A stretch of DNA of 64,000 nt, taken from Streptomyces jumonjinensis (GTDB lineage Bacteria > Actinomycetota > Actinomycetes > Streptomycetales > Streptomycetaceae). The notes under the pieces were generated by a model, which was given only the letters and a program-made list of their open reading frames with translations, had not been told where the DNA came from and did not search any database. Shown here piece after piece: positions 35,490 through 46,215 of the stretch. Location: contig NZ_VCLA01000105.1 in the NCBI RefSeq assembly GCF_009600885.1, positions 10,363 to 74,362 on the forward strand, given 5' to 3'. The position numbers and the translations under genes were made by a program. The first letter of the stretch is position 1, and each line of letters opens with the position of its first letter.

Positions 35490-37286
35490 TTGCGCGAGTT
35501 CAGCCTTCCGGCCCTGTACGAGGTCCCCGCGGACGGCAATCTGACGGATCTGATCCGGCGCAACGCCGCTCAGCATCCCGATGTGGCCGTGGTCGGCAGA
35601 AAGGTCGACGGGGTCTGGACCGACGTCACCTCCACGCAGTTCCTCGCGGAGGTGCGGTCCGTGGCCAAGGGCCTGATCGCGGCGGGTGTGGAGCCCGGCG
35701 ACCGGGTGGCCCTGATGTCCCGTACCCGCTATGAGTGGGTGCTGGTGGACTTCGCGATCTGGTACGCGGGGGCGGTGACCGTCCCCGTGTACGAGACCAG
35801 CTCGGCCGAGCAGGTCTCCTGGATCCTCGCCGACTCGGGCGCGGTCGCGGCGGTGGTGGAGAGCGACGCGCACACGGCGTCGGTGGAGTCGGTACGCGAC
35901 CGGCTGCCCGCGCTCCGCGAGCTCTGGCGGATCGAGTCGGGCGCGGTCGACGCGCTGATCGCGGCGGGTGCGGAGATCCCCGACGCCACGGTCGACGAGC
36001 GCAGCCGGATCGCGCGGGCGGACGATCCCGCGACGATCGTCTACACCTCGGGCACCACGGGCCGCCCCAAGGGCTGTGTGCTGAGCCACCGCGCCTTCTT
36101 CGCGGAGTGCGGCAACGCGGTCGAGCGGCTGAAGCCCCTGTTCCGTACCGGCGAGTGCTCGGTGCTGCTGTTCCTGCCCGCCGCCCATGTCTTCGGACGG
36201 CTGGTGGAGGTGGCGGCGATCATGGCCCCGATCAAGCTGGGCTGTGTGCCCGACATCAGGAATCTCACCGACGATCTGGCCACCTTCCGGCCGACGCTGA
36301 TCCTCGGCGTACCGCGGGTCTTCGAGAAGGTCTACAACGGGGCGCGGTCCAAGGCGCAGGCGGACGGCAAGGGCAGGATCTTCGACAAGGCGGCCCAGAC
36401 GGCGATCGATTACAGCCGCGCGCTGGACACCGCGCGCGGCCCGTCGCTGGGGCTGCGGCTGAAGCATCTGGTCTTCGACAAGCTCGTCTACAGCAAGCTG
36501 CGGGCGGTGCTCGGCGGGCGCATCGAGCACGCGATCTCCGGCGGCGCGCCGCTGGGCGAGCGGCTGGGGCACTTCTTCCGGGGCATCGGGTTCACGGTGC
36601 TGGAGGGGTACGGACTGACCGAGACCTGCGCCGCCACCTCGTTCAACCCCCCGGACCGGCAGAAGATCGGCACGGTCGGCCAGCCGCTGCCCGGTTCGGT
36701 GGTGCGGATCGCCGACGACGGGGAGGTGCTGCTGCACGGTGAGCATCTCTTCACGGGGTACTGGAACAACCCGGAGGCGACCGCCGAGGCGCTGACCGAC
36801 GGCTGGTTCCACACGGGCGACATCGGCACGCTGGACGAGGACGGCTATCTCTCCATCACCGGCCGGAAGAAGGAGATCCTGGTCACCGCCGGCGGCAAGA
36901 ACGTCGCGCCCGCGGTGATCGAGGACCGTATCCGCGCCCATGCGCTGATCGCGGAGTGCATGGTGGTCGGCGACGGACGGCCCTTCGTGGGCGCGCTGAT
37001 CACCCTGGACGAGGAGTTCCTCGGCCGCTGGGCCACGGCGCACGGCAAGCCGGCCGGTTCGACGGCCGGCTCGCTGCGGGAGGACCCGCAGCTGCTGGCG
37101 GAGATCCAGCGGGCGGTGGACGACGGGAACGCGGCCGTGTCCAAGGCGGAGTCGGTGCGGAAGTTCCGGGTCCTCGGAGCCCAGTTCACCGAGGAAGCGG
37201 GCCATATCACCCCGTCGCTGAAGCTCAAGCGGAATGTGGTGGCCAAGGACTTCGCCGATGAGATCGAGGCCATCTACCGGGGCTGA
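35490..37286 (+). CDS. Long-chain fatty-acid-CoA ligase (AMP-forming)
   Basis: 598 aa from a TTG start, with GATGAGGAG upstream and the conserved beginning REFSLPALYEVPADGNLTDL. ANL-superfamily motifs: P-loop IVYTSGTTGRPKGCVLSHR (residues about 180-198), ISGGAPLGERLGHFF, EGYGLTETCAATSFN, WFHTGDIGTLDEDGYLSITG and KEILVTAGGKNVAP. It activates fatty acids to acyl-CoA in the cytoplasm or at the membrane. Length and motifs fit the FadD15/LACS group of actinobacteria rather than short-chain ligases. It ends against a long terminator, beyond which a convergent GMC oxidoreductase lies. Confidence 0.95.
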   Translation: MREFSLPALYEVPADGNLTDLIRRNAAQHPDVAVVGRKVDGVWTDVTSTQFLAEVRSVAKGLIAAGVEPGDRVALMSRTRYEWVLVDFAIWYAGAVTVPVYETSSAEQVSWILADSGAVAAVVESDAHTASVESVRDRLPALRELWRIESGAVDALIAAGAEIPDATVDERSRIARADDPATIVYTSGTTGRPKGCVLSHRAFFAECGNAVERLKPLFRTGECSVLLFLPAAHVFGRLVEVAAIMAPIKLGCVPDIRNLTDDLATFRPTLILGVPRVFEKVYNGARSKAQADGKGRIFDKAAQTAIDYSRALDTARGPSLGLRLKHLVFDKLVYSKLRAVLGGRIEHAISGGAPLGERLGHFFRGIGFTVLEGYGLTETCAATSFNPPDRQKIGTVGQPLPGSVVRIADDGEVLLHGEHLFTGYWNNPEATAEALTDGWFHTGDIGTLDEDGYLSITGRKKEILVTAGGKNVAPAVIEDRIRAHALIAECMVVGDGRPFVGALITLDEEFLGRWATAHGKPAGSTAGSLREDPQLLAEIQRAVDDGNAAVSKAESVRKFRVLGAQFTEEAGHITPSLKLKRNVVAKDFADEIEAIYRG

Positions 37287-37287
37287 G

Positions 37288-37364
37288 GCCGGGTCCCGCT
37301 GGTCCTCCGGACAGCCGGAGGACCCGGAGGACCCGGAGGACCCGGAGGACCAGCGGGACCCGGC
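37288..37364. terminator. Bidirectional terminator with 9-bp tandem repeats
   Basis: 37288-37310 pairs perfectly over 23 bp with 37342-37364. The loop region holds CCGGAGGAC repeated four times (37315-37350), so an alternative 10-bp hairpin (37301-37310 with 37315-37324) can also form. It lies between the convergent acyl-CoA ligase and GMC oxidoreductase genes. Confidence 0.85.
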
Positions 37365-37387
37365 GGGCTCCAGGCACAAGCACCCGG

Positions 37388-40274
<2,887 letters not shown>

Positions 40275-40397
40275 CGCCTGCCGACAGTACCGAAGTCCGC
40301 GGGCGGCTCCGAACGGCCCCGCCTGACCGCGGCGATGGGGCCCGCGCGGCATCATGAGGATTTCGCCGTTCCCCAGGAGGAAAGGGGCTGAGCTGCG

Positions 40398-41684
40398 ATG
40401 GCGGGCGCACGCGGCGGTATCCGGCTCCTGGTGTGGCTTCTCACCAGAGCGGCGCTGCTGCTCTGCGTCCTGAAGGCCGTCACCTTCCCCGGCCCGGACG
40501 TCACCACCGATGTGTCGGTGATCTACCAGGGCTGGTACGAGGTGCTGCGCACCGGCGTCTTCCCGCCGGACGACGTCGCCTGGCAGTACCCGCCGGGCGC
40601 GGCGCTCGCCGTGCTCTCCCCCGGGCTGCTGCCCTTTCTCGGCTACGCCGGGGCCTTCTTCCTTCTGGTGCTGCTCTGTGACGCGCTGGTGTACGGGCTG
40701 CTGGAGTACGCGGCCGGACGGGCGGGCGGGTCGGCGCGCGGGGTCTGGGCCTGGATCGCGGGGGTGCCGCTGCTGGGGCCCACCGGGTACGCGCGCTACG
40801 ACCTGATGGTGACGGCCGTCGCGGTGGCCGCGCTGCTGGCGGGGACGCGCCGCCCCCGGGTGCTGGGCGTGCTGGCGGGGTTCGGGGCGCTGCTCAAGGT
40901 CTGGCCGGTGCTGCTGCTGGTGGGGCTCGCGCGCGGCCGGACGGCACGCCGGGCCTGCGGTGCGGCGGCGCTCACGGCGGGCGGGCTGACGCTGGCGGCA
41001 GCGGCGGCGATGCCGGGGGCGCTGGCCTTCGCGAGCTCTCAGCGGGACCGGGGGACGGAGGTGGAGTCGCTGGGGGCGCTGGTGTTCCATCTGGCGCGGC
41101 ACGCGGGCTGGGCGGGGGAGGTACGGCTGAACTACGGGTCGATGGAGTTCCTCGGGCCGTACGTCCCCCTGGTGTCGGCGCTGGCGCTGGTGCTCGCGGC
41201 AGCGGCGGCGGGGTGGCTCGGGGTGTGGCGGCTGCGGGCCCGGGTGCGGGGGCCCGGGGTCCCGGCGGACGCGGCGTTCACGGCGGTGCTGCTGTTCACG
41301 GTGACCAGCAGGGTGATCAGTCCGCAGTATCTGCTCTGGCTGGTGGGGCTGGCCGCCGTCTGTCTGGTGTCCCAGGGCGGACGGATGGGGCTGCCGGCCG
41401 CTCTGGTGCTGGCGGCGACGGGGGTGACGGTGCTGGAGTTTCCCGTCTGGTTCGCCCATGTGGTGGCGAGCGATCCGCTGGGGGTGGGGCTGATCGCGGT
41501 GCGGAACGGGCTGCTGGTCGCGGCGGCGGGGGTGGCGTGCCGCCGGCTGTGGCGGGGGACGGTCCCGGGGCGCACGGGGGCCGCGGTGGCCGCGGCTGCC
41601 CTGGGGGACACGGCCCGGAGCGTACCGGGCCATGTCCCCCACCAGGGGCCGGAGGACCGGGCTCCGGCCCGGGGGACCCGGTGA
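40398..41684 (+). CDS. GT87-family polyprenyl-phosphate-sugar-dependent glycosyltransferase
   Basis: 428 aa, preceded by AGGAGGAAAGGGG. About ten membrane helices are visible (for example LLVWLLTRAALLLCVLKAVT, FLGYAGAFFLLVLLCDALVY, LMVTAVAVAALLAG, GLTLAAAAAMPGALAF, TVTSRVISPQYLLWLVGLA). The first periplasmic loop contains GPDVTTDVSVIYQGWYEV with the acidic catalytic-type residues and FPPDDVAWQYPPGA, as in DUF2029/PimE-like mannosyltransferases. It likely adds a sugar from polyprenyl-phosphomannose outside the membrane. The C-terminal 50 residues are non-conserved and end near a repeat array. Confidence 0.86.
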   Translation: MAGARGGIRLLVWLLTRAALLLCVLKAVTFPGPDVTTDVSVIYQGWYEVLRTGVFPPDDVAWQYPPGAALAVLSPGLLPFLGYAGAFFLLVLLCDALVYGLLEYAAGRAGGSARGVWAWIAGVPLLGPTGYARYDLMVTAVAVAALLAGTRRPRVLGVLAGFGALLKVWPVLLLVGLARGRTARRACGAAALTAGGLTLAAAAAMPGALAFASSQRDRGTEVESLGALVFHLARHAGWAGEVRLNYGSMEFLGPYVPLVSALALVLAAAAAGWLGVWRLRARVRGPGVPADAAFTAVLLFTVTSRVISPQYLLWLVGLAAVCLVSQGGRMGLPAALVLAATGVTVLEFPVWFAHVVASDPLGVGLIAVRNGLLVAAAGVACRRLWRGTVPGRTGAAVAAAALGDTARSVPGHVPHQGPEDRAPARGTR

Positions 41685-41737
41685 ACCGGTCGAACCGCCA
41701 ACTCCGTAGACAACACAGACAGCACAGACAGCGCCGG

Positions 41738-42117
41738 CCCCGGGCTCGGGGCACCCTGACACCACCGGGTCCGGCCGCCGCGTCCGACCCCGCGAACCCC
41801 GACCCGGGCACCGCACGGCACCGGCCCGTCGGCCCGTCAGAGCACAGCCGGCCCCTCCCCCGGACCAGGGGCACGCGGCCCCCGGTCCGGCTGCCCGCAG
41901 CCCCGGGCTCGGGCTCGGGGCACCCTGACACCACCGGGTCCGGCCGCCGCGTCCGACCCCGCGAACCCCGACCCGGGCACCGCACGGCACCGGCCCGTCG
42001 GCCCGTCGGCCCGTCAGAGCACAGCCGGCCCCTCCCCCGGACCAGGGGCACGCGGCCCCCGGTCCGGCTGCCCGCAGCCCCGGGCTCGGGCTCGGGCTCG
42101 GGGACACCCTGACACCA
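41738..42117. repeat. Long direct repeats (about 170-184 bp) in a gene-free spacer
   Basis: Copies begin near 41738, 41901 and 42078 (the last only about 40 bp long). They share GGGGCACCCTGACACC, GGTCCGGCCGCCGCGTCCGA and GGACCAGGGGCACGCGGCCC. Copy lengths differ through small internal repeats, GGGCTC (one, two or three units) and GCCCGTCG. The spacer 41685-42198 between convergent genes has no credible gene; open frames across the copies are repeats read in translation. No terminal inverted repeats or transposase are present. Confidence 0.9.
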
Positions 42118-42198
42118 AAGGGCCCGGCCGCCGCACGGCAACGGCCGCCCGCAGCCCCTGGTGCCGCGGGGTGGGCCGGCCGGCTCACCCCGCAGGGC

Positions 42199-43464
42199 TC
42201 AGTCCCCGCCCGGTTCCGCCGCCGTTCCCAGGCGTTCGTGCAGATAGGCACGCCACTCGGCGGTGAAATCCGCCGGGGTGGTCTCCAGCACCTCGGCGAA
42301 CGCGTGCTCGACCGCGCCCGTCTGCTCGCTCCCCCGCCCCACCGCGCGGTAGAAGTCCGTCAGCCGCCGCTCCCCCCACCGCTCGGCGATCAGCTCGCAG
42401 GCCAGCCAGCCGCCCTCGTACGCGCGGGCCAGCCGGTCCGCGTCGCCGCCGAAGGCGAAGTCCTCGTCGTCGGGAAGCCGTGCGGGGGCGTCCCCTGCGC
42501 GGACCGCCCGCTGGAGTTCGGGGGCCGTCTGGCTCGCCGTACGGCCGGTGTCGCGGTAGGCGGCCCAGTCGGCGAAGCCCTCCGAGAGCCACATCGGCGT
42601 GGCGGGCGAGGTGTACGCCCGGGTGGCCACATGGGTGGTCTCATGCGTCAGCACCACCTCCTTGCCGAAGTCGCCCAGGGCGCCGTACGCCGCCGGATTG
42701 ACGATCACCCGGTCCGCCGGGCCCGGCCCGCTCACCCCGGTCTCCCCCGTGGTGACGGCCGCGATGCCCCCGTAGCCGGCCGCGGGCGCCCCCAGCAGCT
42801 CCCCCATCGCCTCCAGCGTCTCCGGTACGAGCACGACGACCCGCCCGGCCCACGGGGACGGCCAGGCGTCCGTCACGGCCGGCACGGAGCGGTCCGCGGC
42901 CCGGGCCAGGGCCCTGACCCGGGCCGGGTCCTGCCCCACGGCGAGCACCAGGCTCCGTTCGCCGCGCACCGCCTCGACCTCGCCCTGCTGCCAGAGCAGC
43001 TCCGCCGCGCCCTCGGCCGGGCGGTCGTCCGCGACGTACCAGCGGCCGTCGTGGCGTTCCAGGGAGATCTCGCGCTCCGCGGTGACCGGCGCGGAGTCGT
43101 ATCCGCTGAGGCGGTAGCGGAGCTCGGCCCCGGCGACGGCCCGGTCGCCGTCGCGGTCCACCGCGCCGAGCCGGTACTCCCAGGAGCCGAAGGGCACGTC
43201 CGCCATATCGCGGAACCGCCGCCGCTCGGTGCTGTACAGCTCCGCCGAGCCCGGTTCGATCCCGGCCAGATAGGCCCGCTCGTCGCGGGCGAGCACGGCC
43301 GCCGCCCGGGCGTCCAGGACCCGCCGGACCTCGTCCGCCGCGGGGTCGGCGACCCTGGGCGGCGCACACCCCGAGAGCAGCGCCGGAGCCAGCAGCACGA
43401 CGGCGAGGACGAGTCCCGTCGCCGCCCGTGCCGCCGCGTGTCCCGCCCGCCTGTGATCCGCCAC
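42199..43464 (-). CDS. Secreted lipoprotein with HExxH zinc-metallopeptidase motif
   Basis: 421 aa from GTG 43464, with TACGAT 7 bases upstream suggesting leaderless initiation. A lipoprotein signal is clear (TGLVLAVVLLAPALLSGC, lipobox Cys near residue 33). The middle is a beta-rich domain (YRLSGYDSAPVTAEREISLE). The catalytic part has VVLTHETTHVATRAY (His-Glu-x-x-His) and MWLSEGFADWAAY, whose Glu is the expected third zinc ligand of M1-type gluzincins. The substrate is unknown; it probably acts on cell-envelope proteins or peptides. It ends against the long-repeat spacer and is preceded by the NlpC/P60 genes on the same strand. Confidence 0.84.
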   Translation of the reverse strand: MADHRRAGHAAARAATGLVLAVVLLAPALLSGCAPPRVADPAADEVRRVLDARAAAVLARDERAYLAGIEPGSAELYSTERRRFRDMADVPFGSWEYRLGAVDRDGDRAVAGAELRYRLSGYDSAPVTAEREISLERHDGRWYVADDRPAEGAAELLWQQGEVEAVRGERSLVLAVGQDPARVRALARAADRSVPAVTDAWPSPWAGRVVVLVPETLEAMGELLGAPAAGYGGIAAVTTGETGVSGPGPADRVIVNPAAYGALGDFGKEVVLTHETTHVATRAYTSPATPMWLSEGFADWAAYRDTGRTASQTAPELQRAVRAGDAPARLPDDEDFAFGGDADRLARAYEGGWLACELIAERWGERRLTDFYRAVGRGSEQTGAVEHAFAEVLETTPADFTAEWRAYLHERLGTAAEPGGD

Positions 43465-43471
43465 GCTGCCG

Positions 43472-43477
43472 ATCGTA
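43472..43477 (-). promoter_or_regulatory. -10 box of leaderless metallopeptidase transcript
   Basis: On the minus strand TACGAT is followed by CGGCAGC and GTG 43464, the 7-base leaderless spacing. Confidence 0.5.
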
Positions 43478-43496
43478 CGGAACGCGGACGCCGCGC

Positions 43497-44525
43497 TCAG
43501 ACCCTGGTCACCGAGGAGACGGGCATCATGCCGACGGGGTCGTAGCGCACCGCCGCGCCGGGATAGGGCGCGTGCACGACCTGGCCGCCGCCCATGTACA
43601 TCCCGATATGGCTGGCGTCGGAGCGGTACGCGACCAGATCGCCGGGACGGGCCTCGGAGAGCGGGATCCGGCGGCCCGCGTGCCGCTGCGCCTGCGAGGT
43701 GCGCGGCAGTCCGACGCCCGCCTGGGCGTAGGACCACTGGATCAGCCCGGAGCAGTCGAACCCGGCGGGGCCGTTGGCGCCCCACACATAGGGCCGGCCG
43801 ACCGCGCTGCGGGCGGCCCGCACCGCGGCGGCGGCGCGGGAGGTGGCCGGTCCGGCGCCGGAGAGCTCGGGCGGCTCCCCGCGTCCGGAGCGGGAGCCCC
43901 GGCCGTACGCCTCACGGTCCCGTGCGGGCAGCGTGTTGAGCAGCCGCTGGGCGGTGGCGAGCTTCCGCTCGACGGTCCGCTTGTGCCGGGCGACGGCGGC
44001 CCTGCTGCGTTCGAGCCCGGCGAGGGCGCGCAGGGCCACGGTCCGCTCCAGGCCCAGTTCGCGCTGGACCCGCTGATAGTCCCGGAGCACGCCGCTGTGG
44101 CGCTCGCCGAGCCGCTCCAGGGCCTCGGCCCTGATCAGATAGGTGTCGGGGTCCGAGGAGAACAGCAGATCGAGCGCGGGGTCCATGCCGCCGGAGCGGT
44201 ACTGCGCGCCCGCCACCGCGCCGAGCGCCTGGCGCATCCGGTTGACCCGCTCCTGGCCCCGCGCCACCCCGTCCTGGGCGCGGGCCACCTTCCGGCGCAG
44301 CTCCGTCACCCGCACGCCGGCGTCGTTGAACTTCTCGGTGGCCCGTTCGGCCTCCTCGAACAGCCGGTCCACCGCGGCCCGCTCGCTCTGCGGGGAGTCC
44401 TTCGGGTCGGCGCTCGCGGGTACGGCCCCGAGCGCTGCCGCCGCCGTCGCCGCCGCGGCGGACAGAACGGTGGCCCTGGCGCTGTGAGTGAGACCGGATT
44501 GCGGGGGCCGTCGATGGGACGCCAC
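43497..44525 (-). CDS. NlpC/P60 cell-wall hydrolase
   Basis: 342 aa from GTG 44525 (GGGAG upstream); open frame further upstream is not conserved. A signal peptide (ATVLSAAAATAAAALGAVPA) precedes a coiled coil of about 180 residues (RLFEEAERATEKFNDAGVRV, VARGQERVNRMRQALG). The C-terminal NlpC/P60 domain has catalytic Cys in AGFDCSGLIQWSY, His in ASHIGMYMGGG and a third polar residue near QVVHAPYPG. It is a DL-endopeptidase-type peptidoglycan hydrolase exported to the wall. It is a paralogue of the next upstream gene, sharing the SHRRP start, AQYRSGGMDP and PRTSQAQ. Confidence 0.95.
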   Translation of the reverse strand: MASHRRPPQSGLTHSARATVLSAAAATAAAALGAVPASADPKDSPQSERAAVDRLFEEAERATEKFNDAGVRVTELRRKVARAQDGVARGQERVNRMRQALGAVAGAQYRSGGMDPALDLLFSSDPDTYLIRAEALERLGERHSGVLRDYQRVQRELGLERTVALRALAGLERSRAAVARHKRTVERKLATAQRLLNTLPARDREAYGRGSRSGRGEPPELSGAGPATSRAAAAVRAARSAVGRPYVWGANGPAGFDCSGLIQWSYAQAGVGLPRTSQAQRHAGRRIPLSEARPGDLVAYRSDASHIGMYMGGGQVVHAPYPGAAVRYDPVGMMPVSSVTRV

Positions 44526-44681
44526 GTGCCGCGCTCCCTTCCGCGTGTACGAGGAAATGCGTACGGGCGCGGCACACCGTGTGCGTACACGGGCGGCGCG
44601 ATCACCGTACGAGGCTGTTGCGCGGCAGACAGTAGCCGGGAGAGCGCACGGCGGCCAAAGACCCCGGGGGCGCGCGCGGCT

Positions 44682-44719
44682 GCGCCCCGCCGGGAGACCA
44701 CAGGTCACCGGCGGGGCGC
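44682..44719 (-). terminator. Terminator between the two NlpC/P60 genes
   Basis: 44682-44693 pairs perfectly over 12 bp with 44708-44719 around a 14-nt loop, 77 bp past the stop of the upstream NlpC/P60 gene. It suggests that the two paralogues are separately transcribed. Confidence 0.7.
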
Positions 44720-44796
44720 GGCGTCAGCGACGGGGGTGGGAATTCCCCCGATTGGGCGGCATGCCGGGGCCGGTCACACCGTCGTGGGGAGGGAGG

Positions 44797-45840
44797 TCAG
44801 ACGCGTACCCCGAACTGGTAGGGCATGTTGTCGATCGACTCGTACCGCACCACCGCGCCGGTGCGCGGGGAGTGCAGGATCTGGCCGTTGCCCGCGTAGA
44901 AGCCGACGTGGTGCAGATCCGAGTAGAAGAACACCAGGTCGCCCACCTTGAGATCGCTCTGCGAGGTGATCCGGGTGCCGATGGCCGCCTGCGCCTGCGA
45001 GGTGCGGGGTATGGAGATGCCGGCCTGGGCGAAGGACCAGGAGGTGAAGCCGGAGCAGTCGAAGGAGTCGGGGCCGGAGGCGCCGTAGACATACGGCTTA
45101 CCGATCTTGCTCTGGCCGGCGGAGTAGGCGGAGGACGCCCGTCCGGAAGCGGGCTCGGCCTTGTCGGCCTTGTCGGCCGCGAGCTCGGCGCGCTCGGTGG
45201 CGCGGTCGGCGCGCTTCTGCTCCTCCTGCCTGAGCTCGGCGCGCTCCTGTGCGCTGAGGGAGTTGAGGAGCTTCTGCGCGGCGGACAGCTTGCTCTGGAC
45301 CTCGCGCTTCTTGGCGCCGAGCTCCGCGCGGCTGTCGGCGAGATCGCCCAGCTTCTCCTGGGCCTCCTCGCGCTGCTGGGCGAGGGCGCGCTGCTTGGCC
45401 CGGATCTCGGCGATCGCCTCGGACTGCTTGGCCCCGAGCTGGTCCAGCGCGGACGCCTGCTCCAGATAGTCGTCCGGGTCGGAGGAGAGGAAGAGCTGCA
45501 TCGAGGGGTCCATGCCGCCCGAGCGGTACTGGGCGCTGGCCACCGAACCGAGGCTGTCGCGGAGCTCGTTGAGGCCGTCCTGGCCGCGGGCGACCCGGTC
45601 CTGGATGGTGTCGACCTGCTTCTGGAGCTTGCCCTGCTGCTCCTTGGCCCCGTTGAACTTCTCGGTGGCCTTGCCGGCCTCCTCGTAGAGCTTGTCGACC
45701 TTGGCCTTGACCTCGCTCTTGCTCGGCTTGGGGTCGGCCTGGGCGCTCTGGGAGGTGAGGGCGACGGCCGCGGCGGCGGTCGCGGTCAGTACGGTGACAC
45801 GGGCGCGGCTCGGCTGCTTGGGACGACGGTGGGACGCCAC
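44797..45840 (-). CDS. NlpC/P60 cell-wall hydrolase under a c-di-AMP riboswitch
   Basis: 347 aa from GTG 45840, preceded by AAGAAGGAG. Signal peptide (VTVLTATAAAAVALTSQSAQ), then a long coiled coil (VDKLYEEAGKATEKFNGAKE to LNSLSAQERAELRQEEQKRA) that autoinhibits in related RipA-like proteins, a linker, and the NlpC/P60 domain: PDSFDCSGFTSWSFAQAG (Cys), LHHVGFYAGNGQ (His), ILHSPRTGAVV (His). It cleaves peptidoglycan stems during growth, germination or sporulation. The leader carries a ydaO-type riboswitch, as for Streptomyces cell-wall lytic enzymes such as RpfA and the Swl proteins. Confidence 0.96.
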   Translation of the reverse strand: MASHRRPKQPSRARVTVLTATAAAAVALTSQSAQADPKPSKSEVKAKVDKLYEEAGKATEKFNGAKEQQGKLQKQVDTIQDRVARGQDGLNELRDSLGSVASAQYRSGGMDPSMQLFLSSDPDDYLEQASALDQLGAKQSEAIAEIRAKQRALAQQREEAQEKLGDLADSRAELGAKKREVQSKLSAAQKLLNSLSAQERAELRQEEQKRADRATERAELAADKADKAEPASGRASSAYSAGQSKIGKPYVYGASGPDSFDCSGFTSWSFAQAGISIPRTSQAQAAIGTRITSQSDLKVGDLVFFYSDLHHVGFYAGNGQILHSPRTGAVVRYESIDNMPYQFGVRV

Positions 45841-45869
45841 GAAGGACGACTCCTTCTTCCTCGAAGCCG

Positions 45870-45995
45870 CCGACCGGGCAGTGGGGTCGATCCCCGGCTC
45901 CGCGCACAGTCCCGGAGATACGGCTGAGACGCACGGAATCGGCGGTCCTTCGCTGCCACCCCGGATGGGTGATCAACCGCGCGAAGGTTCGACGC
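45870..45995 (-). promoter_or_regulatory. Cyclic-di-AMP (ydaO/yuaA) riboswitch
   Basis: On the minus strand the leader reads, in order, GGTTGATCACCCATCCGGGG, TGGCAGCGAAGGACCGCCGA, a variable hairpin, then GGAGCCGGGGATCGACCCC and a closing GTCGGCGGC. These are the actinobacterial ydaO core elements, and the gene downstream is the usual NlpC/P60 type. c-di-AMP would lower expression. Boundaries are approximate. Confidence 0.82.
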
Positions 45996-45998
45996 CTG

Positions 45999-46028
45999 AC
46001 CCTAGTGACGTTCTTGTGATCACTTCAA
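45999..46028 (-). promoter_or_regulatory. Promoter of the riboswitch-controlled NlpC/P60 gene
   Basis: Minus-strand TTGAAG (46023-46028) and TAGGGT (45999-46004) are 18 bp apart, a good housekeeping-type promoter, and predict a start just ahead of the riboswitch. The remaining spacer 46029-46215 is unusually AT-rich with a T6 run at 46062-46067 and no gene. Confidence 0.65.
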
Positions 46029-46215
46029 ATCCTGTCGCGAAAAATCTCGGTCAGGAGTGCATTTTTTACCCGCATCCCACCGGTAGTGACGGGCATTTGA
46101 CGCTATGTTCCGCTCACATCCGAGCGAATTCGGGCATTGGGTAAAGAATTTGACATTGCGCCCGCGGCGGTGCGACGGACGGGGAAGCACCTTCAGGCCC
46201 CGAAGAACCACGCCC

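Noticed and set aside
35397..37379. A 660-codon minus-strand open frame opposite the acyl-CoA ligase
   Set aside because: Shadow of a gene with full ANL motifs on the plus strand; codon bias is wrong for the minus strand.
41738..42117. CRISPR array
   Set aside because: Units are 170-184 bp with no short repeat-spacer pattern and no cas genes nearby.
41738..42117. Insertion sequence or MITE
   Set aside because: No terminal inverted repeats, target duplications or transposase frame were found.
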